Source: Synaphobranchus kaupii (lineage: Eukaryota; Chordata; Actinopteri; Anguilliformes; Synaphobranchidae). Taken from it: 64,000 nucleotides of DNA. This document shows positions 37,976-50,123 of this stretch, piece by piece (the first letter of the stretch is position 1; each line of letters starts with the position of its first letter). Both the position numbers and the translations under genes were made by a program. Below the pieces are notes generated by a model. The model did no database searches, was not told where the DNA came from, and worked only from the letters and a program-made list of their open reading frames with translations. The stretch covers positions 70,178,670 to 70,242,669 of the forward strand of contig CM056379.1 in NCBI GenBank assembly GCA_029718625.1. The letters are read 5' to 3'.

Positions 37976-38632
37976 TAATGGTAAGGAAAGAGTTAAAATC
38001 ACATGGTAATGAAAGGCTTAACATGTAGTGAGGGAAGTCACGTTAATTGCCATTGGTCAACGAATATGAATAATTAAAAATTCTACCAATGAAAAGCCAA
38101 TGTGTATAGTGCAGTGAGTGCTGATGACATCATAATAGCTGTGGCAGAGGGCTAATGGAATGTTGGTCTTTTGAAAATGTTAAACTGTCAAAAAATGAAG
38201 AAACTTAAACTGCTGTGGTTTAAAAAGTATAGCAGATATTTGAAGTCTGTAAAAGAGGTCTTTTAATATAGGTTGTCCACCCTACTCTAAAGTTTGAATG
38301 GTGTCTCTAGCTTAAACGGTCTAGGAGGAGCAGCTTCCAGAAAAAAAGTGGAAATAAGTTGGAAAAAGTTCAATTTCAATGGAAGTCTATGGGGGGGAAA
38401 TGTCTCTTTAAACACCTGTAGTTTAAAAAGTATAACAAATATTAAAAATCTGTATAGAAGCAACTTAATTCATGCTGTCCTACACATTTTAAAGTTTGAA
38501 TGGTGTTTCTAGCTTAAACGGTGTAGGAGGAGTTGATGTGTGAAAAACGGCGGAAACCTACTACTATAATAAGAACTAGAATGTAAAGTTTATGAATAAA
38601 CTTTGGTGTGATTGCTTCAGTTGTATGGATTG
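37976..38632 (+). repeat. Spacer block B19
   Basis: B13 type; exactly 4129 bp after B17. Confidence 0.93.
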
Positions 38633-39774
38633 TAATCATACTGGGGTAGTAGGTGAGTGGGATAGTTAGTGAGTCTGGGGTAACCATACTGGGGTAGTAG
38701 GTGAGTGGGGTAGTTATAGTCAGTGGGGTAGTTAGTAAGTCTGGGGTAATACTGGGGTAGTAGGTGAGTAGGGTAGTTATAGTCAGTGGGGTAGTTAGTG
38801 AGTCTGGGGTAATCATAGTGGGGTAGTTAGTGAGTCTGGGATAATCATACTGGGGTAGTAGGTCAGTGGGGTAGTTAGTGAGTCTGGGGTAATCATACTG
38901 GAGTAGTAGGTGAGTGGGGTAGTTATAGTCAGTGGGGTAGTTAGTGAGTCTGGGGTAATCATACTGGGGTAGTAGGTGAGTGGGGTAGTTATAGTCAGTG
39001 GGGTAGTTAGTGAGTCTGGGGTAATCATACTGGGGTAGTAGGTGAGTGGGGTAGTTATAGTCAGTGGGGTAGTTAGTGAGTCTGGGGTAATCATACTGGG
39101 GTAGTAGGTGAGTGGGGTAGTTATAGTCAGTGGGGTAGTTAGTGAGTCTGGGGTAATCATACTGGGGTAGTAGGTGAGTGGGGTAATTATAGTCAGTGGG
39201 GTTGTTTGTGAGTCTGGGGTAATCATACTGGGGTAGTAGGTGAGTGGGGTAGTTAGTGAGTCTGGGGTAATCATACTGGGGTAGTAGGTGAGTGGGGTAG
39301 TTAGTGAGTCTGGGGTAATCATACTGGGGTAGTAGGTGAGTGGGGTAGTTAGTGAGTCTGGGGTAATCATACTGGGGTAGTAGGTGAGTGGGGTAGTTAG
39401 TGAGTCTGGGGTAATCATACTGGGGTAGTAGGTGAGTGGGGTAGTTATAGTCAGTGGGGTAGTTAGTGAGTCTGGGGTAATCATACTGGGGTAGTAGGTG
39501 AGTGGGGTAGTTATAGTCAGTGGGGTAGTTAGTGAGTCTGTGGTAATCATACTGGGGTAGTAGGTGAGTGGGGTAGTTATAGTCAGTGGGGTAGTTAGTG
39601 AGTCTGGGGTAATCATACTGGGGTAGTAGGTGAGTGGGGTAGTTATTGTCAGTGGGGTAGTTAGTGAGTCTGGGGTAATCATACTGGGGTAGTAGGTGAG
39701 TGGGGTAGTTAGTGAGTCTGAGGTAATCATACTGGGGTAGTAGGTGAGTGGGGTGGTTATAGTGAGTTGAATAG
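38633..39774 (+). repeat. Minisatellite array 19 (1142 bp)
   Basis: Copy of arrays 13 and 17. Confidence 0.95.
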
Positions 39775-40523
39775 TAATGGTAAGGAAAGAGTTAAAATCA
39801 CATGGTAATGAAAGGCTTAACATGTAGTGAGGGAAGTCACGTTAATTGCCATTGGTCAACGAATATGAATAATTAAAAATTCTACCAATGAAAAGCCAAT
39901 GTGTATAGTGCAGTGAGTGCTGATGACATCATAATAGCTGTGGCAGAGGGCTAATGGAATGTTGGTCTTTTGAAAATGTTAAACTGTCAAAAAATGAAGA
40001 AACTTAAACTGCTGTGGTTTAAAAAGTATAGCAGATATTTGAAGTCTGTAAAAGAGGTCTTTTAATATAGGTTGACCACCCTACTCTAAAGTTTGAATGG
40101 TGTCTCTAGCTTAAACGGTCTAGGAGGAGCAGCTTCCAGAAAAAAAGTGGAAATAAGTTGGAAAAAGTTGAATTTCAATGGAAGTCTATGGGGGGAAAAT
40201 GTCTCTTTAAACACCTGTAGTTTAAAAAGTATAACAAATATTAAAAATCTGTATAGAAGCAACTTAATTCATGCGGTCCTACACATTTTAAAGTTTGAAT
40301 GGTGTTTCTAGCTTAAACGGTGTAGGAGGAGTTGAGGTGTGAAAAACGGCGGAAACCCACTATAATAAAAATAACTATGCAAGAGAACAGTAGTGTGTTG
40401 CTGAAGCATCGAACTAATAACTATGCAAGAGAACAGTAGTGTGTTGCTGAAGCATCACACTAATAACTAGAATGTAAAGTTTATGAATAAACTTTGGTGT
40501 GATTGCTTCAGTTGTATGGATTG
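39775..40523 (+). repeat. Spacer block B20 (with two hairpin repeats)
   Basis: B14 type, followed by the shortest array of the window. Confidence 0.93.
40372..40463 (+). repeat. 46-bp hairpin minisatellite, 2 copies
   Basis: As in B14. Confidence 0.9.
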
Positions 40524-40802
40524 TAATCATACTGGGGTAGTAGGTGAGTGGGGTAGTTAGTGAGTCTGTGGTAATCATACTGGGGTAGTAGGTGAGTGGG
40601 GTAGTTATAGTCAGTGGGGTAGTTAGTGAGTCTGGGGTAATCATACTGGGGTAGTAGGTGAGTGGGGTAGTTATTGTCAGTGGGGTAGTTAGTGAGTCTG
40701 GGGTAATCATACTGGGGTAGTAGGTGAGTGGGGTAGTTAGTGAGTCTGAGGTAATCATACTGGGGTAGTAGGTGAGTGGGGTGGTTATAGTGAGTTGAAT
40801 AG
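40524..40802 (+). repeat. Minisatellite array 20 (279 bp, collapsed)
   Basis: Only a first monomer and the ordered right-edge markers remain (TCTGTGG, GTTATTGTCAG, TCTGAGG, GGTGGTTATAG). It is 1302 bp shorter than arrays 14, 16, 18 and 22, an amount expressible as whole 66- and 48-bp monomers. This fits unequal crossing-over in register. Confidence 0.95.
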
Positions 40803-41459
40803 TAATGGTAAGGAAAGAGTTAAAATCACATGGTAATGAAAGGCTTAACATGTAGTGAGGGAAGTCACGTTAATTGCCATTGGTCAACGAATATGAATAA
40901 TTAAAAATTCTACCAATGAAAAGCCAATGTGTATAGTGCAGTGAGTGCTGATGACATCATAATAGCTGTGGCAGAGGGCTAATGGAATGTTGGTCTTTTG
41001 AAAATGTTAAACTGTCAAAAAATGAAGAAACTTAAACTGCTGTGGTTTAAAAAGTATAGCAGATATTTGAAGTCTGTAAAAGAGGTCTTTTAATATAGGT
41101 TGTCCACCCTACTCTAAAGTTTGAATGGTGTCTCTAGCTTAAACGGTCTAGGAGGAGCAGCTTCCAGAAAAAAAGTGGAAATAAGTTGGAAAAAGTTCAA
41201 TTTCAATGGAAGTCTATGGGGGGGAAATGTCTCTTTAAACACCTGTAGTTTAAAAAGTATAACAAATATTAAAAATCTGTATAGAAGCAACTTAATTCAT
41301 GCTGTCCTACACATTTTAAAGTTTGAATGGTGTTTCTAGCTTAAACGGTGTAGGAGGAGTTGATGTGTGAAAAACGGCGGAAACCTACTACTATAATAAG
41401 AACTAGAATGTAAAGTTTATGAATAAACTTTGGTGTGATTGCTTCAGTTGTATGGATTG
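40803..41459 (+). repeat. Spacer block B21
   Basis: B13 type. Confidence 0.93.
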
Positions 41460-42601
41460 TAATCATACTGGGGTAGTAGGTGAGTGGGATAGTTAGTGAG
41501 TCTGGGGTAACCATACTGGGGTAGTAGGTGAGTGGGGTAGTTATAGTCAGTGGGGTAGTTAGTAAGTCTGGGGTAATACTGGGGTAGTAGGTGAGTAGGG
41601 TAGTTATAGTCAGTGGGGTAGTTAGTGAGTCTGGGGTAATCATAGTGGGGTAGTTAGTGAGTCTGGGATAATCATACTGGGGTAGTAGGTCAGTGGGGTA
41701 GTTAGTGAGTCTGGGGTAATCATACTGGAGTAGTAGGTGAGTGGGGTAGTTATAGTCAGTGGGGTAGTTAGTGAGTCTGGGGTAATCATACTGGGGTAGT
41801 AGGTGAGTGGGGTAGTTATAGTCAGTGGGGTAGTTAGTGAGTCTGGGGTAATCATACTGGGGTAGTAGGTGAGTGGGGTAGTTATAGTCAGTGGGGTAGT
41901 TAGTGAGTCTGGGGTAATCATACTGGGGTAGTAGGTGAGTGGGGTAGTTATAGTCAGTGGGGTAGTTAGTGAGTCTGGGGTAATCATACTGGGGTAGTAG
42001 GTGAGTGGGGTAATTATAGTCAGTGGGGTTGTTTGTGAGTCTGGGGTAATCATACTGGGGTAGTAGGTGAGTGGGGTAGTTAGTGAGTCTGGGGTAATCA
42101 TACTGGGGTAGTAGGTGAGTGGGGTAGTTAGTGAGTCTGGGGTAATCATACTGGGGTAGTAGGTGAGTGGGGTAGTTAGTGAGTCTGGGGTAATCATACT
42201 GGGGTAGTAGGTGAGTGGGGTAGTTAGTGAGTCTGGGGTAATCATACTGGGGTAGTAGGTGAGTGGGGTAGTTATAGTCAGTGGGGTAGTTAGTGAGTCT
42301 GGGGTAATCATACTGGGGTAGTAGGTGAGTGGGGTAGTTATAGTCAGTGGGGTAGTTAGTGAGTCTGTGGTAATCATACTGGGGTAGTAGGTGAGTGGGG
42401 TAGTTATAGTCAGTGGGGTAGTTAGTGAGTCTGGGGTAATCATACTGGGGTAGTAGGTGAGTGGGGTAGTTATTGTCAGTGGGGTAGTTAGTGAGTCTGG
42501 GGTAATCATACTGGGGTAGTAGGTGAGTGGGGTAGTTAGTGAGTCTGAGGTAATCATACTGGGGTAGTAGGTGAGTGGGGTGGTTATAGTGAGTTGAATA
42601 G
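41460..42601 (+). repeat. Minisatellite array 21 (1142 bp)
   Basis: Copy of arrays 13, 17 and 19. Confidence 0.95.
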
Positions 42602-43350
42602 TAATGGTAAGGAAAGAGTTAAAATCACATGGTAATGAAAGGCTTAACATGTAGTGAGGGAAGTCACGTTAATTGCCATTGGTCAACGAATATGAATAAT
42701 TAAAAATTCTACCAATGAAAAGCCAATGTGTATAGTGCAGTGAGTGCTGATGACATCATAATAGCTGTGGCAGAGGGCTAATGGAATGTTGGTCTTTTGA
42801 AAATGTTAAACTGTCAAAAAATGAAGAAACTTAAACTGCTGTGGTTTAAAAAGTATAGCAGATATTTGAAGTCTGTAAAAGAGGTCTTTTAATATAGGTT
42901 GACCACCCTACTCTAAAGTTTGAATGGTGTCTCTAGCTTAAACGGTCTAGGAGGAGCAGCTTCCAGAAAAAAAGTGGAAATAAGTTGGAAAAAGTTGAAT
43001 TTCAATGGAAGTCTATGGGGGGAAAATGTCTCTTTAAACACCTGTAGTTTAAAAAGTATAACAAATATTAAAAATCTGTATAGAAGCAACTTAATTCATG
43101 CGGTCCTACACATTTTAAAGTTTGAATGGTGTTTCTAGCTTAAACGGTGTAGGAGGAGTTGAGGTGTGAAAAACGGCGGAAACCCACTATAATAAAAATA
43201 ACTATGCAAGAGAACAGTAGTGTGTTGCTGAAGCATCGAACTAATAACTATGCAAGAGAACAGTAGTGTGTTGCTGAAGCATCACACTAATAACTAGAAT
43301 GTAAAGTTTATGAATAAACTTTGGTGTGATTGCTTCAGTTGTATGGATTG
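42602..43350 (+). repeat. Spacer block B22 (with two hairpin repeats)
   Basis: B14 type; last block of the 4129-bp dimer domain. Confidence 0.93.
43199..43290 (+). repeat. 46-bp hairpin minisatellite, 2 copies
   Basis: As in B14. Confidence 0.9.
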
Positions 43351-44931
43351 TAATCATACTGGGGTAGTAGGTGAGTGGGGTAGTTAGTGAGTCTGGGGTA
43401 ATCATACTGGGGTAGTAGGTGAGTGGGGTAGTTATAGTCAGTGTGGTAGTTAGTGAGTCTGGGGTAATCATACTGGGGTAGTAGGTGAGTGGGGTAGTTA
43501 GTGAGTCTGGGGTAATCATACTGGGGTAGTAGGTGAGTGGGGTAGTTATAGTCAGTGGGGTAGTTAGTGAGTCTGGGGTAATCATACTGGGGTAGTAGGT
43601 GAGTGGGGTAGTTATAGTCAGTGGGGTAGTTAGTGAGTCTGGGGTAATCATACTGGGGTAGTAGGTGAGTGGGGTAGTTAGTGAGTCTGGGGTAATCATA
43701 CTGGGGTAGTAGGTGAGTGGGGTAATTATAGTCAGTGGGGTTGTTAGTGAGTGGGGTAATCATACTGGGGTAGTTGGTGAGTGGGGTAGTTAGTGAGTCT
43801 AGGGTAATCATACTGGGGTAGTAGGTGAGTGGGGTAGTTAGTGAGTCTGGGGTAATCATACTGGGGTAGTAGGTGAGTGGGGTAGTTATAGTCAGTGGGG
43901 TAGTTAGTGAGTCTGGGGTAATCATACTGGGGTAGTAGGCGAGTGGGGTAGTTATAGTCAGTGGGGTAGTTAGTGAGTCTGGGGTAATCATACTGGGGTA
44001 GTAGGCGAGTGGGGTAGTTATAGTCAGTGGGGTAGTTAGTGAGTCTGGGGTAATCATACTGGGGTAGTAGGTGAGTGGGGTAGTTATAGTCAGTGGGGTA
44101 GTTAGTGAGTCTGGGGTAATCATACTGGGGTAGTTGGTGAGTGGGGTAGTTAGTGAGTCTGGGGTAATCATACTGGGGTAGTAGGTGAGTGGGGTAGTTA
44201 GTGAGTCTGGGGTAATCATACTGGGGTAGTAGGTGAGTGGGGTAGTTATAGTCAGTGGGGTAGTTAGTGAGTCTGGGGTAATCATACTGGGGTAGTAGGC
44301 GAGTGGGGTAGTTATAGTCAGTGGGGTAGTTAGTGAGTCTGGGGTAATCATACTGGGGTAGTAGGCGAGTGGGGTAGTTATAGTCAATGGGGTAGTTAGT
44401 GAGTCTGGGGTAATCATACTGGGGTAGTAGGTGAGTGGGGTAGTTATAGTCAGTGGGGTAGTTAGTGAGTCTGGGGTAATCATACTGGGGTAGTAGGTGA
44501 GTGGGGTAGTTATAGTCAGTGGGGTAGTTAGTGAGTCTGGGGTAATCATACTGGGGTAGTAGGTGAGTGGAGTAGTGAGTCTGGGGTAATCATACTGGGG
44601 TAGTAGGTGAGTGGGGTAGTTAGTGAGTCTGGGGTAATCATACTGGGGTAGTAGGTGAGTGGGGTAGTTATAGTCAGTGGGGTAGTTAGTGAGTCTGTGG
44701 TAATCATACTGGGGTAGTAGGTGAGTGGGGTAGTTATAGTCAGTGGGGTAGTTAGTGAGTCTGGGGTAATCATACTGGGGTAGTAGGTGAGTGGGGTAGT
44801 TATTGTCAGTGGGGTAGTTAGTGAGTCTGGGGTAATCATACTGGGGTAGTAGGTGAGTGGGGTAGTTAGTGAGTCTGAGGTAATCATACTGGGGTAGTAG
44901 GTGAGTGAGGTGGTTATAGTGAGTTGAATAG
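43351..44931 (+). repeat. Minisatellite array 22 (1581 bp)
   Basis: Copy of arrays 14, 16 and 18 with one private right-edge change (GTGAGTGAGGTGG near 44908). Confidence 0.95.
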
Positions 44932-45839
44932 TAATGGTAAGGAAAGAGTTAAAATCACATGGTAATGAAAGGCTTAACATGTAGTGAGGGAAGTCACGTT
45001 AATTGCCATTGGTCAACGAATATGAATAATTAAAAATTCTACCAATGAAAAGCCAATGTGTATAGTGCAGTGAGTGCTGATGACATCATAATAGCTGTGG
45101 CAGAGGGCTAATGGAATGTTGGTCTTTTGAAAATGTTAAACTGTCAAAAAATGAAGAAACTTAAACTGCTGTGGTTTAAAAAGTTTAGGAGATATTTGAA
45201 GTCTGTAAAAGAGGTCTTTTAAAATAGGTTGTCCACCCTACTCTAAAGTTTGAATGGTGTCTCTAGCTTAAACGGTCTAGGAGGAGTAGCTTCCAGAAAA
45301 AAAGTGGAAATAAGTTGGGAAAAGTTGAATTTCAATGGAAGTCTATGGGGGAAAAATGTCTCTTTAAACACCTGTAGTTTAAAAAGTATAACAAATATTA
45401 AAAATCTGTATAGAAGCAACTTAATTCATGCTGCCCTACACATTTTAAAGTTTGAATGGTGTTTCTAGCTTAAACGGTGTAGGAGGAGTTGATGTGTGAA
45501 AAACGGCGGAAACCTACTACTATAATAAGAATAACTATGCAAGAGAACAGTAGTGTGTTGCTGAAGCATCACACTAATAACTATGCAAGAGAACAGTAGT
45601 GTGTTGCTGAAGCATCACACTAATAACTATGCAAGAGAACAGTAGTGTGTTGCTGAAGCATCACACTAATAAAAATAACTATGCAAGAGAACAGTAGTGT
45701 GTTGCTGAAGCATCACACTAATAAAAATAACTATGCAAGAGAACAGTAGTGTGTTGTTGAAGCATCACACTAATAATAAAAACTAGAATGTAAAGTTTAT
45801 GAATAAACTTTGGTGTGATTGCTTCAGTTGTATGGGTTG
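44932..45839 (+). repeat. Spacer block B23 (with five hairpin repeats)
   Basis: Block of 908 bp, enlarged by five copies of the 46-bp repeat. Private changes: AAGTTTAGGAG, GGAGGAGTAGC, TTGGGAAAAG and ATGGGTTG at the array junction. Confidence 0.92.
45532..45773 (+). repeat. 46-bp hairpin minisatellite, 5 copies
   Basis: Five units joined directly or through AAAA-rich linkers (TAATAAAAATAAC). Four have intact hairpin arms; the fifth has TTGTTGAAGC. None shows the B14-type GAACTA damage. Confidence 0.9.
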
Positions 45840-46592
45840 TAATCATACTGGGGTAGTAGGTGAGTGGGATAGTTAGTGAGTCTGGGGTAATCATACTGGG
45901 GTAGTAGGTGAGTGGGGTAGTTATAGTCAGTGGGGTAGTTAGTGAGTCTGGGGTAATCATACTGGGGTAGTAGGTGAGTGGGGTAGTTATAGTCAGTGGG
46001 GTAGTTAGTGAGTCTGGGGTAATCATACTGGGGTAGTAGGTGAGTGGGGTAGTTATAGTCAGTGGGGTAGTTAATGAGTCTGGGGTAATCATACTGGGGT
46101 AGTAGGTGAGTGGCGTAGTTATAGTCAGTGGTAATCATACTGGGGTAGTAGGTGAGTGGGGTAGTTAGTGAGTCTGGGGTAATCATACTGGGGTAGTAGG
46201 TGAGTGGGGTAGTTATAGTCAGTGGGGTAGTTAGTGAGTCTGTGGTAATCATACTGGGGTAGTTAGAGTCAGTGGGGTAGTTAGTGAGTCTGGGGTAATC
46301 ATACTGGGGTAGTAGGTGAGTGGGGTAGTTATTGTCAGTGGGGTAGTTAGTGAGTCTGTGGTAATCATACTGGGGTAGTAGGTGAGTGGGGTAGTTATAG
46401 TCAGTGGGGTAGTTAGTGAGTCTGGGGTAATCATACTGGGGTAGTAGGTGAGTGGGGTAGTTATTGTCAGTGGGGTAGTTAGTGAGTCTGGGGTAATCAT
46501 ACTGGGGTAGTAGGTGAGTGGGGTAGTTAGTGAGTCTGAGGTAATCATACTGGGGTAGTAGGTGAGTGGGGTGGTTATAGTGAGTTGAATAG
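45840..46592 (+). repeat. Minisatellite array 23 (753 bp)
   Basis: It contains the truncated GGCGTAG monomer known from arrays 1, 4 and 10, then a private TAGTTAGAGTCAG monomer near 46260. The right edge is of the common kind. Confidence 0.94.
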
Positions 46593-47407
46593 TAATGGTA
46601 AGGAAAGAGTTAAAATCACATGGTAATGAAAGGCTTAACATGTAGTGAGGGAAGTCACGTTAATTGCCATTGGTCAACGAATATGAATAATTAAAAATTC
46701 TACCAATGAAAAGCCAATGTGTATAGTGCAGTGAGTGCTGATGACATCACAATAGCTGTGGCAGAGGGCTAATGGAATGTTGGTCTTTTGAAAATGTTAA
46801 ACTGTCAAAAAATGAAGAAACTTAAACTGCTGTGGTTTAAAAAAGTATAGCAGATATTTGAAGTCTGTAAAAGAGGTCTTTTAATATAGGTTGTCCACCC
46901 TACTCTAAAGTTTGAATGGTGTCTCTAGCTTAAACGGTCTAGGAGGAGCAGCTTCCAGAAAAAAAGTGGAAATAAGTTGGAAAAAGTTGAATTTCAATGG
47001 AAGTCTATGGGGAAAAAATGTCTCTTTAAACACCTGTAGTTTAAAAAGTATAACAAATATTAAAAATCTGTGTAGAAGCAACTTAATTCATGCTGTCCTA
47101 CACATTTTAAAGTTTGAATGGTGTTTCTAGCTTAAACGGTGTAGGAGTAGTTGATGTGTGAAAAACGGCGGAAAGAGACAATAATAATAACTAGAATGTA
47201 AAGTTTATGAATAAACTTTGGTGTGATTGCTTCAGCTGTATGGATTTTTAAAGTCGCTGTATCCAGATTAAAAAGTTAAAGAGCTGTAGCATCTTAAAAC
47301 TCATTAAAATCTTAAATTAGTCAGGAGGAATGGATTATAATGTCCAGTTAGGGCTTTAGAATGTAACATAATGTTCAGTTAGGATTTTAGAATGTTCACT
47401 TACGGCT
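46593..47407 (+). repeat. Spacer block B24 (long right end)
   Basis: Block of 815 bp with an extra A in TTTAAAAAAGTATAG, GTAGGAGTAGTTG and a GAAAGAGACAATAATAATAAC stretch. Its long right end is as in B10 and B25, plus an AACATAATGTTCAGTTAGG duplication near 47364 that B10 lacks. Confidence 0.92.
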
Positions 47408-49649
47408 GGGGGGCAGTTATAGTCAGTGGGGTAGTTAATGAGTCTGGGGTAATCATACTGGGGTAGTAGGTGAGTGGGGTAGTTATAGTCAGTGGGGTAG
47501 TTAGTGAGTCTGGGGTAATCATACTGGGGTAGTAGGTGAGTGGGGTAGTTATAGTCAGTGGGGTAGTTAGTGAGTCTGGGGTAATCATACTGGGGTAGTA
47601 GGTGAGTGGGGTAGTTATAGTGAGTGGGGTAGTTAGTGAGTCTGGGGTAATCATACTGGTGTAGTAGGTGAGTGGAGTAGTTATAGTCAGTGGGGTAGTT
47701 AGTGAGTCTGGGGTAATCATACTGGGGTAGTAGGTGAGTGGGGTAGTTATAGTCCGTGGGGTAGTTAATGAGTCTGGGGTAATCATACTGGGGTAGTAGG
47801 TGATTGGGGTAGTTATTGACAGTGGGGTAGTTAGTGAGTCTGGGGTAATCATACTGGGGTAGTAGGTGAGTGGGGTAGTTATAGTCAGTGGGGTAGTTAG
47901 TGAGTCTGGGGTAATCATACTGGGGTAGTAGGTGAGTGGGTTAGTTATAGTCAGTGGGGTAGTTAGTGAGTCTGGGGTAATCATACTGGGGTAGCAGGTG
48001 AGTGGGGTAGTTAGTGAGACTGGGGTAATCATACTGGGGTAGTAGGTGAGTGGGGTAGTTATAGTCAGTGGGGTAGTTAGTGAGTCTGGGGTAATCATAC
48101 TGGGGTAGTAGGTGAGTGGGGTAGTTATAGTCAGTGGGGTAGTTAGTGAGTCTGGGGTAATCATACTGGGGTAGTAGGTGAGTGGGGTAGTTATAGTCAG
48201 TGGGGTAGTTAGTGAGTCTGGGGTAATCATACTGGGGTAGTAGGTGAGTGGGGTAGTTATAGTCAGTGGGGTAGTTAGTGAGTCTGGGGTAATCATACTG
48301 GGGTAGTAGGTGATTGGGGTAGTTATAGTCAGTGGGGTAGTTAGTGAGTCTGGGGTAATCATACTGGGGTAGTAGGTGAGTGGGGTAGTTAGTGAGACTG
48401 GGGTAATCATACTGGGGTAGTAGGTGAGTGGGGTAGTTATAGTCAGTGGGGTAGTTAGTGAATCTGGGGTAATCATACTGGGGTAGTAGGTGAGTGGGGT
48501 AGTTATAGTCAGTGGGGTAGTTAGTGAGTCTGGGGTAATCATACTGGGGTAGTAGGTGAGTGGGGTAGTTATAGTCAGTGGGGTAGTTAGTGAGTCTGGG
48601 GTAATCATAATGGGGTAGTAGGTGAGTGGGGTAGTTATAGTCAGTGGGGTAGTTAGTGAGTCTGGGGTAATCATACTGGGGTAGTAGGTGAGTGGGGTAG
48701 TTATAGTCAGTGGGGTAGTTAGTGAGTCTGGGGTAATCATACTGGGGTAGTAGGTGAGTGGGCTAGTTATAGTCAGTGGGGTAGTTAGTGAGTCTGGGTA
48801 ATCATACTGGGGTAGTAGGTGAGTGGGGTAGTTATAGTCAGTGGGGTAGTTAGTGAGTCTGGGGTAATCATACTGGGGTAGTAGGTGAGTGGGGTAGTTA
48901 TAGTCAGTGGGGTAGTTAATGAGTCTGGGGTAATCATACTGAGGTAGTAGGTGATTGGGGTAGTTATAGTCAGTGGGGTAGTTAGTGAGTCTGGGGTAAT
49001 CATACTGGGGTAGTACGTGAGTGGGGTTGTTATAGTCAGTGGGGTAGTTAGTGAGTCTGGGGTAATCATACTGGGGTAGTAGGTGAGTGGGGTAGTTATA
49101 GTCAGTGGGGTAGTTAGTGAGTCTGGGGTAATCATACTGGGGTAGTAGGTGAGTGGGGTAGTTATAGTCAGTGGGGTAGTTAGTGAGTCTGGGGTAATCA
49201 TACTGGGGTAGTAGGTGAGTGGAGTAGTGAGTCTGGGGTAATCATACTGGGGTAGTAGGTGAGTGGGGTAGTTAGTGAGTCTGGGGTAATCATACTGGGG
49301 TAGTAGGTGAGTGGGGTAGTTATAGTCAGTGGGGTAGTTAGTGAGTCTGGGGTAATCATACTGGGGTAGTAGGTGAGTGGGGTAGTTATAGTCAGTGGGG
49401 TAGTTAGTGAGTCTGTGGTAATCATACTGGGGTAGTAGGTGAGTGGGGTAGTTATAGTCAGTGGGGTAGTTAGTGAGTCTGGGGTAATCATACTGGGGTA
49501 GTAGGTGAGTGGGGTAGTTATTGTCAGTGGGGTAGTTAGTGAGTCTGGGGTAATCATACTGGGGTAGTAGGTGAGTGGGGTAGTTAGTGAGTCTGAGGTA
49601 ATCATACTGGGGTAGTAGGTGAGTGTGGTGGTTATAGTGAGTTGAATAG
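47408..49649 (+). repeat. Minisatellite array 24 (2242 bp)
   Basis: Almost entirely 66-bp monomers with many private single-base changes (CTAGTTATAG, GTAGCAGG, GTGATTGGGG), so it is less homogenised than the left arrays. It ends in GAATAG at the Harbinger insertion point. Confidence 0.94.
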
Positions 49650-49652
49650 TAA
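49650..49652 (+). other. Target-site duplication TAA, left copy
   Basis: TAA directly before the left terminal repeat. The same TAA follows the right one (53902-53904). The uninterrupted units read GAATAG-TAA-TGGTAAGG, so the duplication is confirmed by empty sites. A 3-bp TWA duplication is typical of PIF/Harbinger. Confidence 0.93.
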
Positions 49653-49665
49653 AGGGCTCTGCATG
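49653..49665 (+). repeat. Harbinger left terminal inverted repeat
   Basis: AGGGCTCTGCATG, exact inverse complement of 53889-53901. Identity stops after 13 bp. Confidence 0.93.
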
Positions 49666-50123
49666 GTTGTGCGAAACTTGTGCAACTTCTTCATGTTCGC
49701 GCAATGCAACAATGTTGCAAGCACTCTGCAATTTATACTTCTGCAAAAGCTACGCGCAGCCTATGCAACATTGTATCCCGTATGTAGCTAGCTTCCCCCT
49801 AGCAACATTGTATTCCGTATGTAGCTAGCTCCCCCTAGCAACGTAACTGATTTCAACGTAACTAATTTCCCTGCTCAAACAACCCATCAATTACATGCCG
49901 TCTTTTTGTTTGTTTGTTGCTCGTGTTCTTGTATATAGTGTAATATAGTTATAGTTAGTTAAGTTAGTTAAGCTAATTAGTAAAGTTAGTAAAGTTAGTT
50001 AAGTTAGTTAGTTAAGTTAGTGAAGTTAGTTCGTTAGTTTATTTTTTACTAGGTTTCATTTTAACGCTAACTAACGTTACCTAAATAAATTGGTGGTAGC
50101 CACGCTAGCTAGCAGCAGCAGGG
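49666..50123 (+). other. Harbinger left subterminal and 5' region
   Basis: Rich in TGCAA/TTGC words, with an odd palindrome TGCAACA-A-TGTTGCA (about 49704-49718) and CTCTGCA at 49724, a copy of the terminal-repeat core. Two direct copies of a ~37-bp unit starting GCAACATTGTAT lie at 49765 and 49802. A low-complexity TTAGT/AAGTTAG tract spans about 49946-50044. GTATATAG at 49931 could be a TATA element for the transposase, but that is a guess. Confidence 0.6.
49765..49837 (+). repeat. Two 36-37-bp direct repeats
   Basis: GCAACATTGTATCCCGTATG... and GCAACATTGTATTCCGTATG..., each with GTAGCTAGCT and CCCCCTA. A third GCAAC start at 49838 diverges at once. Confidence 0.85.
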
